Source: an uncultured Prevotellaceae bacterium
GTDB taxonomy: Bacteria; Bacteroidota; Bacteroidia; Bacteroidales; Bacteroidaceae
Direction of reading: 5' to 3'
Assembly (NCBI GenBank): GCA_902769705.1
Contig: CACXPX010000011.1
Location: forward strand, 36,624-100,623
Length of the DNA: 64,000 nt
A program made the translations under genes and the position numbers. Position 1 is the first letter of the stretch, and each line of letters opens with the position of its first letter. The notes under the pieces are model-generated. The model saw only the letters and a list, made by a program, of their open reading frames with translations, was not told the origin of the DNA and ran no database searches. This document shows positions 8,941 to 15,366 of this stretch, one piece after another.

Positions 8941-10030
8941 TCTTGTAGTGTTTCTCATAGAAGCGTTTTTTCACCACGACGCCCGGGAACGTCTTCTTGC
9001 GTATTTGCACTTCCACCTCCGTGCCCAGCTTGGCGTGCTCCGTGTCCACCAACGCCATGCAGACGCTCTTACCCGTCGAGATGGAGTTGTATCCCGTTGT
9101 CACTTCGCCCACAGCCTTTCCGTCGCAGAGCACCGTATATCCGTGTCTTGGGATAGCCTTGTCGCGCAACTCGATACCTACTATCTTGCGGGCCACACCG
9201 TCAGTCTTCTGCTTCAGCAGGGCCTCCTTGCCGAGGAAGTCCTCCTTGTCGAGCTTCACAAACATACCAAGACCAGCCATCATCGGTGTGATATCGTCAG
9301 AGAGCTCGTCGCCATAGAGCGGCAGCCCCACTTCGAAGCGCAGCGTGTCGCGGCATCCCAGTCCGCAGGGCTTGCAACGTCCGCTGGCGATGAGTTTGTC
9401 CCACATCTCGCGGATGAACGCGTGCATGCCATAAATCTCGAAACCGTCCTCGCCCGTGTAGCCCGTGCGGCTGACGATGATGGTCTCCGACGTGCCGTTG
9501 TAGTTGGCTATTTCCTTGAACGTGTAGAACGACAGCTCGCTGCAGGGCAGCTCCAGCACCTCCTCCATCACGCGCTCGGCCTCGGGACCTTGCACCGCCA
9601 GCTCTCCGTAGTAGTCGCATTGGTCGGCAATGGTCACCTCATATCCTTGGGCCAGTTTCTCTATCCATTGGATATCCTTGTCGATGTTGGCAGCGTTGAT
9701 GACCAGCAGGAAACGGTCGTCGGCCTTCTTGTAGACCAGCAGGTCGTCCACCACGCCGCCATCGTCGTAGCACATCATGCCGTAGAGAATCTTCCCGACG
9801 GCCATTCCGCTCACATCGTTGGTGAAGATGTAGTTCACAAAGTCTTCGGCATCGTTGCCCGAGACCAGCACCTCGCCCATGTGGCTCACGTCGAACACGC
9901 CACAGGCCGTACGCACGGCGTTGTGCTCGTCGATGATGGATGTGTACTGAATGGGCATGTCAAAGCCTCCGAAGGGTTGCATCAGCGCCCCCAAGGCCAC
10001 ATGTTTTTCGTATAGACAGGTTTGTTTCAT
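8933..10030 (-). CDS. gcvT: Glycine cleavage system T protein (aminomethyltransferase)
   Basis: Transfers the methylene carbon from aminomethyl-GcvH to tetrahydrofolate, releasing ammonia. It has 365 residues, full length for the family. Diagnostic stretches are FGGFDMPIQYTSI, CGVFDVSHMGEV (with the catalytic Asp region upstream of IFTND), SRTGYTGEDGFEIY and RDTLRFEVGLPLYG. It starts 42 bp downstream of lplA. The last residues (YEKHYKKN) are encoded at the edge of the AT repeat, so the extreme C-terminus may have drifted. Function is secure. Confidence 0.95.
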   Translation of the reverse strand: MKQTCLYEKHVALGALMQPFGGFDMPIQYTSIIDEHNAVRTACGVFDVSHMGEVLVSGNDAEDFVNYIFTNDVSGMAVGKILYGMMCYDDGGVVDDLLVYKKADDRFLLVINAANIDKDIQWIEKLAQGYEVTIADQCDYYGELAVQGPEAERVMEEVLELPCSELSFYTFKEIANYNGTSETIIVSRTGYTGEDGFEIYGMHAFIREMWDKLIASGRCKPCGLGCRDTLRFEVGLPLYGDELSDDITPMMAGLGMFVKLDKEDFLGKEALLKQKTDGVARKIVGIELRDKAIPRHGYTVLCDGKAVGEVTTGYNSISTGKSVCMALVDTEHAKLGTEVEVQIRKKTFPGVVVKKRFYEKHYKKN

Positions 10031-10072
10031 AATATGTTGATTTTGTTAATGAAGTGTCTTTTTTCAAGAGTT

Positions 10073-11095
10073 TCAATCACGCCTGCCCATCAGGAAGGCG
10101 ATGAATGCCTCGCGGTCGAGGTGCAGGATGACATCGTCCAACCGCTCGGGCAGTGCCTGTCGCAACGCCTCCACCTCCAGCGCCGTGCCGCGAAGCCTGC
10201 TGAGCAGCTGCCCGTCGACGTCGCCCACCACGAAGAAGTCGCCCAGCACGTTCGCCCGCTTCACCACGCCGTTCTTCAGTTCCATGCGCACCTCCAACTC
10301 GCCCACGCCCTCCAAGCGCCCGCGCCGCGTGATGCTGTAGCGGGGGTTCCGCCCGTAGACGAACTCGTCGGACAGATACTCCTGTTCCATCTCCTCTATC
10401 GAGCGGATGTCGCTGTCGGTCAGCACCATCTCCGTCTGGCACAGCTCCCGCCTCACAAACGCCTTCAGCTCGTCGAGCGAGAGGCTCGTATAGTCTTTCA
10501 GCAGGGCGATATGTTGGCGCACGCTCTCCACCCCTTTGCTCCGCAGCTTTGCGTTGCTCGGCGTGATGGCGCCCACCATGTTCTCCATGTCGGTGTCGTA
10601 GAGCATGGTGCCGTGCACGATGGAGTGCCCGGGGATGTGGTAGAACGCGTTGCCCGACACCTTGCGGCCCTCGATGAGTATATCGTTCCGCCCGCTCGCC
10701 TTCGCCTCGATGCCCAACTTGTAGAGCACCAGCGCCACCAGGTTGATGTATTTGTTGAACGTGAAATTCACGTTTTCGTCGCGCGTGACATACGAGAGCA
10801 TCACGTTCCCCATGTCGGCATACACGCATCCGCCGCCGCTCTTGCGCCTGAAGGTCGCGATGCCTCGCTGTCGGCAGTAGTCGAGGTTCACCTCGTTCTC
10901 TATCAGCTGGTTGCGTCCGAATATCACCGTCGGCTCCACCTGCCACATGAAGAAGCAGTCGTCGCCCGTGTTCAGCCGGCGCGCCACGTATTCCTCCATA
11001 GCCAGATAGAAGCTCAGCCTGCGCCCCTCGGTCTTCTCTCTCCCGTCGGCTTTTGCTTCCCGAGCGGCGGCATCCGGCAATGCTACATAGATCAT
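10073..11095 (-). CDS. lplA: Lipoate-protein ligase A
   Basis: Attaches lipoate to the lipoyl lysine of carrier proteins; in this operon the obvious target is GcvH. It has 340 residues. It carries the LplA signature (FRRKSGGGCVYADMGNVMLS), the lipoyl-AMP-binding GRNDILIEGRKVSGNAFY and a C-terminal accessory domain from about residue 240. The ATG at 11095 (MIYVALPDAA) was chosen because it fits the family start and lies about 20 bp after the predicted transcription start. As first gene, it ties cofactor attachment to synthesis of the glycine cleavage complex. Confidence 0.93.
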   Translation of the reverse strand: MIYVALPDAAAREAKADGREKTEGRRLSFYLAMEEYVARRLNTGDDCFFMWQVEPTVIFGRNQLIENEVNLDYCRQRGIATFRRKSGGGCVYADMGNVMLSYVTRDENVNFTFNKYINLVALVLYKLGIEAKASGRNDILIEGRKVSGNAFYHIPGHSIVHGTMLYDTDMENMVGAITPSNAKLRSKGVESVRQHIALLKDYTSLSLDELKAFVRRELCQTEMVLTDSDIRSIEEMEQEYLSDEFVYGRNPRYSITRRGRLEGVGELEVRMELKNGVVKRANVLGDFFVVGDVDGQLLSRLRGTALEVEALRQALPERLDDVILHLDREAFIAFLMGRRD

Positions 11096-11124
11096 GGTGT
11101 TTTGTCAAAAAGTATCTCCGACTG

Positions 11125-11155
11125 CAAAAATAATAAATAAATATCACATTCCAAT
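11125..11155 (-). promoter_or_regulatory. Promoter of the glycine cleavage operon
   Basis: On the minus strand ATTG (11152-11155), a 19-bp spacer and TATTTTTG (11125-11132) fit the Bacteroidota -33/-7 pattern with one mismatch in the -33. Transcription would begin near 11118, just upstream of lplA. I saw no glycine riboswitch fold in the 380 bp upstream. Confidence 0.6.
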
Positions 11156-11482
11156 TTTTTTCATGCGCTTTTTCATATCAATAAAAGTTAAAGACGACGA
11201 CAAGATGAACAACACACCGGAAAAACACAAAAAAAAGACATGTATTTCATGCAAGAATAGTGTTAAATCTGTGTTAATTTTTGTCACCGACCATAAAAAA
11301 CGGCATTACAAAATTACATAATTGTAAAAAAATGCTACAATTCCTTCACATTATTTAATAACCTTTTCGCATTTTTTCATTTTCCCCACTCCTCCAAATC
11401 GGCATGGAAGGAGCGGCGGTTGTTGTCAAAAATCTTTACAAATCATCTCATTTTTGCCGTTAACCAATAGTTCTTCCGATTC
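11156..11482. other. AT-rich intergenic stretch
   Basis: Between the lplA promoter and the replication-protein remnant. It is A/T-rich with homopolymer runs. A short open frame on the plus strand (11094-11321) has no recognisable family and no credible ribosome site, so it is not called. No RNA gene or strong hairpin was found. Confidence 0.5.
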
Positions 11483-11965
11483 ATGACGTTGCAAGTTTCA
11501 ATAAATTCTGAAAAATATTTACAAAAATGTAAGAAGAATGAAGAAATGCGAAGAAAACGCAAGGAGCAGCAAAGTGTTAAAAATGATTCACAATCTGATG
11601 AGCCGCGCGCGTACGCGATAAATGATAATGATAATGATAATGATAATGAAAATGATATTATCAAAAAAGAAGAAAAAAAAGAAAGCAAAGAAGAAAAAAT
11701 TCAGAATTTCGTAAAATATTGGAATTCTTGTATTGACTCCACAGGCAGCCGTATGAAGAAGATTAAGGCAATCACGCCTGAGCGGAAAGCGAAAATTGAA
11801 ATCATCATGAAGACGTTTCCCGCCGAGTCGGCAGCGCAAGCAATTGCCAATGCGATGCGTTCGCCATACTGCAATGGTGAGACCCAACGGCGGCTGAAAC
11901 CCGTGGACTTCGACTGGCTGATGCGTTTAGACAATTTCACAAAAGCGTTGGAGGGAGCATTGTAA
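11483..11965 (+). pseudogene. Remnant of a mobile-element replication/DUF7833-type protein
   Basis: 160 residues. The last ~75 (FVKYWNSCIDSTGSRMKKIK, then ITPERKAKI, MRSPYCNGET and FDWLMRLDNFTKALEG) match the C-terminal domain found at the end of replication-initiator-like proteins of Bacteroidota mobile elements, as I recognise it from memory. Before it lies a highly charged linker with a DNDNDNDNEND run encoded by tandem GATAAT units, also typical of that linker. The large N-terminal DNA-binding domain usual for such proteins is absent: the ATG falls within the linker and a TAG lies in frame 15 bp upstream. It therefore looks truncated. It precedes an HU-HIG gene by 175 bp, a common pairing. 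It could still be expressed as a short protein. Confidence 0.6.
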
Positions 11966-12029
11966 CGTTAAATCTTCTTAATCGGGAAAACTTTGATGGT
12001 TTGCATGAAAAATATTGACATATTTTTTG

Positions 12030-12037
12030 TATCTTTG
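12030..12037 (+). promoter_or_regulatory. -7 box (TATCTTTG) of the HU-like gene
   Basis: TATCTTTG matches TAnnTTTG and is followed by GCA, a frequent context in this group. The nearest TTTG upstream (12000-12003) is 26 bp away, longer than usual; TTGACA at 12015 is too close. The leader would be about 95 nt. Confidence 0.55.
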
Positions 12038-12139
12038 CAGCACGAACGAAAGGATGGAAAACGCTGCCCATCCGCTTGTTCAAGCGCGCTAAAAGTGAAC
12101 ATGCAGCGAAGTGTTGAACCCGTAAATCTGTAAACAATC

Positions 12140-12589
12140 ATGGCTGTTATTTATCGCACTTATCAGGACAACCGCGACGGGTCGTTGACTCAGGGTCAAT
12201 GGTTCGGCCGTGCCGTGCATACTGGCACTTTCGACCTGAAGGCTATCGGCGAGGAGATTCAGGAGAACGTCTCTGTGAAATACTCTGACGTTGCTGCTGT
12301 GCTCATCGAGCTCATCAATGTGATGAACCGTCACCTGAACGCCTCTGAGGTTGTGAAGCTCGACGGCTTCGGCTCGTTCAAGATTGGACTGAAGACCAAG
12401 GGCTCGCTCCGCGAGGAAGACTTCACCGCTACGAAGAACATCGTTGGCGCACGTGTCAACTTCTTGCCGTTCTATACGGTGGACACCGCAACGGGCAAAC
12501 GCAACAAGCAGTTCATCAACGATGTATCGGTGAAGAACATCAAGGAAATGTTGCCCAAGCCTGAGGATGACGACGACACGAATCCTTAA
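12140..12589 (+). CDS. HU-family (HU-HIG) DNA-binding protein
   Basis: A 149-residue histone-like protein. The N-terminal ~40 residues (YRTYQDNRDGSLTQGQWFGR) are the extension typical of the Bacteroidota HU-HIG subfamily. The HU core follows (DVAAVLIELINVMNRHL, then LDGFGSFKIGLK, with the GFGSF turn that precedes the DNA-binding arms). The C-terminus ends in an acidic tail (KPEDDDDTNP). It probably bends or coats DNA; the regulatory target is unknown. A close paralogue is cut by the right edge (63850-64000): both share KNIVG.RV, YTVD.AT and a V.N-[IV]-K-[ED]-[ML]-LPK end. No amidase or smalltalk gene follows this copy, unlike the usual neighbourhood. Confidence 0.9.
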   Translation: MAVIYRTYQDNRDGSLTQGQWFGRAVHTGTFDLKAIGEEIQENVSVKYSDVAAVLIELINVMNRHLNASEVVKLDGFGSFKIGLKTKGSLREEDFTATKNIVGARVNFLPFYTVDTATGKRNKQFINDVSVKNIKEMLPKPEDDDDTNP

Positions 12590-12914
12590 CGGCATAAGAA
12601 GCCCCATTTAAGACCGCAAGAGACCGCTTTTCAGTGCACCAAAAGCATCTTTTAACAGGCTTAGATGGAGCTTATAACATCCTCAAAGGATGCCTCTAGG
12701 AAAAAGCGCTCTTTGAAGCATTGGAACAAAACAGGATACCAGAAGCCCCATAGTTGTTCTCACACGGAGGGAGATTGTTTCTCACGCAGAACCGCGGAGA
12801 GCCCCATAGGGGCATGATTAGGGTAGCCAGCCACCCCTATCCAATGCCTACGGCATTATCCCCCAAGAAGATAACTTCCTGAGCGCAGCAGTAACGCCCT
12901 CATGCAAAATGACA
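12590..12914. repeat. Intergenic array of small hairpins downstream of the HU-like gene
   Basis: No gene is seen. Short palindromes follow one another: GCCCCATAGGGGC (12801-12813), GGGTAGCCAGCCACCC just after it, and AATGCCTACGGCATT (12843-12857, perfect 6-bp stem with 3-nt loop). The octamer AGCCCCAT occurs three times (near 12602, 12745 and 12799). The style matches the hairpin array at 63493-63700. Confidence 0.6.
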
Positions 12915-14273
12915 TCAGGGGGCCGGGAGCAGTCCTGAGCGGATGGCTTGCATGACGTTGGCGGCTGGCCGCTGGTGGGCAAGTTCGCGTGCCATGAAGT
13001 CCATGTAGGGGGCGGCGTGGTGGTAGAACATCCGATAGCCTTCGCACAGATAATTGAGGCCGGGGTTGCCGTAGCGGTCGGTGGAGAATCGGTTGCGTGG
13101 ACATTCGCCGTGGCATGCGAAGAGCACGTCGCACTCGCGGCATTGGCGGGGCAAGGCCTGATGCTTCAGCTGGCTGAAACGCTGCTGCTGGGGGCCGTAG
13201 AGCATCTCGACGAGGGTGTGCTCGCGGATGTTGCCCAGCCGATGGTCTGGGCGCACGAAGTGGTCGCACGAATAGACGTCGCCGTCAGCCTCCATCACGG
13301 CGGCATGGCCGCACTCTTTGGCGTAGGCGCAGATGCCGGGTGTGACGCCCACCCAGTTGGCGAGTGTGCAGTCGAATAGTTCGACATAGGTCTCGCCCAC
13401 ATCGCTCTGCACCCACTCGTCGAAGACGGCACAGAGGAAACGGCCCCATTCGCCTCCCTCAATGCCTCCGGATTTAGGGGCAAGGGGGGTGGAGCAAGGG
13501 GCAAGAGAATAGCTTTGTCGATTGGCGTTTCCTGCTCCTTGCTCCTTGTCCCTCTCGCCTGAAGAGTAATCGCTTGCTCCTTGCCCCTTGACCCTCTCGC
13601 CTGTAGAGTAATCTCTTGCCCCTTGCTCCTTGCTCCTTGCCCCTATTTCCCAAACAACGGGTGTGAACTGGAGGTAGGTGCAGTGGATGCGTTTGAAGAA
13701 ACGGTAGAATTCGAGCGGGTGGGAGACGTTGGCACTGTTGACGGTGGCCATGGCGTTCCACTCGACGCCGTGCTTGCGCAGCAGCTGGACGGCTCGCAGG
13801 ACGCTCTGCCAGGTGGGCTGGCCGCTGGCGGTGAGGCGGTAGTGGTCGTGGAAGGGTTGCGGCCCGTCGATGGAGAGGCCTACGAGGAAATGGTTTTCGG
13901 CAAGAAACTCGCACCACTCGTCGTCAAGCAGCGTGCCGTTGGTCTGCAGACAGTTGGCTATCTGCCGCCCCTGGGCATAGCGCCGTTGCAGCGCGACAGC
14001 CTTGCGGTAGAAAGAGAGCGGTCGCAACGTGGGTTCTCCGCCATGCCAGGTGAAGAGCACCTCGGGCGTGGTTTGCGCCTCGATGTATTCTTTGGTGAAT
14101 CGTTCGAGGAGGTCTTCGGACATGAGGCTCCCCTCTTCCCCCTTATGGGAGGAAGGATGACGGAGGTCGGCCGTTGGCAGATAATAGCAATATTGGCATC
14201 GAAGGTTGCATTTTGCCCCCACGGGCTTGAGCATCACGTAGAGCGGTCGGGCAAAAGGCGAAAGGGTTTTCAT
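12915..14273 (-). CDS. Radical SAM/SPASM protein, anaerobic sulfatase-maturase type
   Basis: 452 residues from the ATG at 14273 (MKTLSPFARPLYVMLKP). The radical-SAM cluster is CNLRCQYC (CxxxCxxC). FTWHGGEPTL and GLSIDGPQPFHDHYR are anSME hallmarks. The C-terminal SPASM cysteines are visible (CAYAKECGHAAVMEADGDVY, CDHFV, CRECDVLFACHGECP). The family oxidises a Cys or Ser of sulfatases to formylglycine; no sulfatase is in the window, so the substrate is remote. An upstream in-frame ATG would add 33 residues encoded wholly by a repeat, which I reject. Residues ~210-264 are a repeat-derived insertion. Confidence 0.88.
   Translation of the reverse strand: MKTLSPFARPLYVMLKPVGAKCNLRCQYCYYLPTADLRHPSSHKGEEGSLMSEDLLERFTKEYIEAQTTPEVLFTWHGGEPTLRPLSFYRKAVALQRRYAQGRQIANCLQTNGTLLDDEWCEFLAENHFLVGLSIDGPQPFHDHYRLTASGQPTWQSVLRAVQLLRKHGVEWNAMATVNSANVSHPLEFYRFFKRIHCTYLQFTPVVWEIGARSKEQGARDYSTGERVKGQGASDYSSGERDKEQGAGNANRQSYSLAPCSTPLAPKSGGIEGGEWGRFLCAVFDEWVQSDVGETYVELFDCTLANWVGVTPGICAYAKECGHAAVMEADGDVYSCDHFVRPDHRLGNIREHTLVEMLYGPQQQRFSQLKHQALPRQCRECDVLFACHGECPRNRFSTDRYGNPGLNYLCEGYRMFYHHAAPYMDFMARELAHQRPAANVMQAIRSGLLPAP
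13484..13650 (-). repeat. CAAGGGGCAAGG-type repeat in frame inside the maturase
   Basis: Purine-rich units (GGGGCAAG, GGAGCAAG) are interleaved with two near-identical copies of a unit ending CTCTCGCCTG(A/T)AGAGTAAT. The whole is translated in frame as KEQGAR/VKGQGAS-like text of about 55 residues between the TIM-barrel and SPASM parts. Confidence 0.8.
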
Positions 14274-14439
14274 GGGGTATGGGGTGTTAGGTGGTAGGTG
14301 GTAGGTGTTAGGTGGTAGGTGGTAGGTGTTAGGTGTTGGGTGGTAGGTGTTGGGTGTTGGGGGGGTAGCCATTAGCCATTAGCCATCAACCATCAACCAT
14401 TAGCCATCAGCCATCCCCCAACACCCATCACCCAACAGC
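14274..14439. repeat. Tandem GGTGTTAGGTGGTAGGT and CCATTAGCCATC repeats
   Basis: 14274-14370 holds about a dozen GGTGTTAG/GGTGGTAG units, and 14374-14410 holds CCATTAG/CCATCAA heptamers. They fill the spacer between the beta-barrel gene and the maturase. The first type also appears inside carA. Confidence 0.85.
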
Positions 14440-15171
14440 TTAGAGCTTAAACTTGTATCCGAAGGTGAAGACGAAGCTTTGGTTCTTGTTGTCCTTACCG
14501 TCGGGGTTGGCGATTTTGTTCACGGGCTTCAGTCCGATGTTGTAACGTGCATCAAGGACGATGTGGTCTCTGAACTCATAAGAGATGCCCACAGGGATGG
14601 CGATGTCGAAATTCTCGTAGTTGCTCTTGATGCTACGGTTCATATCTGCATGCATGAATTCCTTGTTGCCATCGGCGGTGACTTGGGCGCTGAGGTGAGC
14701 ATAGGTGAGGAATCCGAACTGCACACCGCTCTTCAGGGCGAGTCCTTTGTAGACGTAGAAGTTGGCGATGACGGGAACGGCAACGTAACCGAGTGTGATC
14801 TTCGGATCTTGGATTCTGAACTTCACACCGTCTTGCTTGAACTTGAAGCTATCCCAACCGGTACCTTGAGCGAGGTAGCTGACACCTACGGAGAGTCCGA
14901 GCCACTTGGCGGCTTGGTATTCGAGGTCGAGTCCGATGGTTCCGCCACCGGCAGCTCCAGCCTCGAGATTTGTGTCCAGAATGTTGGTGGGCAGACCGCG
15001 CATGTAGCTGAACGAGTTTTCCAGCGTACCTACTTTGATGTCATTGGTATTGGAAAGAGAAGAGCCAGAAACTCCACCCTTCACTTGAAGTGAGAATGTG
15101 CCAGGAGCGAACTGTGCGCTGGCACCGACTGTTGCCACCATCATGGCGGCGATGATAAATAGCTTTTTCAT
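14440..15171 (-). CDS. Outer-membrane beta-barrel protein
   Basis: 243 residues from the ATG at 15171. It has a clean signal peptide (MKKLFIIAAMMVATVGASAQ), then a glycine- and aromatic-alternating sequence with predicted amphipathic strands. It ends with a C-terminal strand pattern, SFVFTFGYKFKL, terminating in an aromatic/hydrophobic residue as barrels do. It belongs broadly to the PorT/OmpW-like eight-strand barrel class. The open frame continues upstream to 15609 but that extension lies over the M16 gene and has no signal sequence. It is divergent from the M16 peptidase gene, with a 195-bp shared regulatory space. Specific function unknown. Confidence 0.85.
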   Translation of the reverse strand: MKKLFIIAAMMVATVGASAQFAPGTFSLQVKGGVSGSSLSNTNDIKVGTLENSFSYMRGLPTNILDTNLEAGAAGGGTIGLDLEYQAAKWLGLSVGVSYLAQGTGWDSFKFKQDGVKFRIQDPKITLGYVAVPVIANFYVYKGLALKSGVQFGFLTYAHLSAQVTADGNKEFMHADMNRSIKSNYENFDIAIPVGISYEFRDHIVLDARYNIGLKPVNKIANPDGKDNKNQSFVFTFGYKFKL

Positions 15172-15215
15172 TCGTTTTTGATTTTTTGTTTGAATACAAA
15201 TCTTTAAATCGGCTG

Positions 15216-15223
15216 CAAAATTA
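15216..15223 (-). promoter_or_regulatory. -7 box (TAATTTTG) of the beta-barrel gene
   Basis: On the minus strand TAATTTTG followed by CAG lies 45 bp upstream of the ATG at 15171. A matching -33 TTTG was not found at 19-21 bp. Confidence 0.5.
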
Positions 15224-15329
15224 CAAAAAATATCTTCCTCGGAGCGCGTCGGGGCCATTTTTTTTGGCTGACGGGCGTGTTTCTGACGGTTTTTTTGACA
15301 GAATGGTGCTCGGTTTGCATGATTTTCCT

Positions 15330-15337
15330 TATTTTTG
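15330..15337 (+). promoter_or_regulatory. -7 box (TATTTTTG) of the M16 peptidase gene
   Basis: TATTTTTGCAA sits 30 bp before the ATG at 15367. The nearest TTTG (15314-15317) is only 12 bp upstream, so the -33 element is unclear. Confidence 0.5.
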
Positions 15338-15366
15338 CAATCAGAAACCCGATAAAACGAAACGTC

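Noticed and set aside
11094-11321. Short plus-strand open frame of 75 codons
   Set aside because: It overlaps the lplA start and promoter, is lysine-rich because of A/T bias, and resembles nothing known.
11096-11482. Glycine riboswitch upstream of the glycine cleavage operon
   Set aside because: No paired aptamer-like conserved core was recognised; the stretch is plain A/T-rich sequence.
11483-12914. An intact prophage or integrative element
   Set aside because: There is no integrase, structural gene, mobilisation gene or attachment-site pair; only a replication-protein fragment and an HU-like gene are present.
14274-14439. Possible CRISPR array
   Set aside because: Units are 7-9 bp, degenerate and contiguous, with no spacers of even length and no cas genes anywhere in the window.
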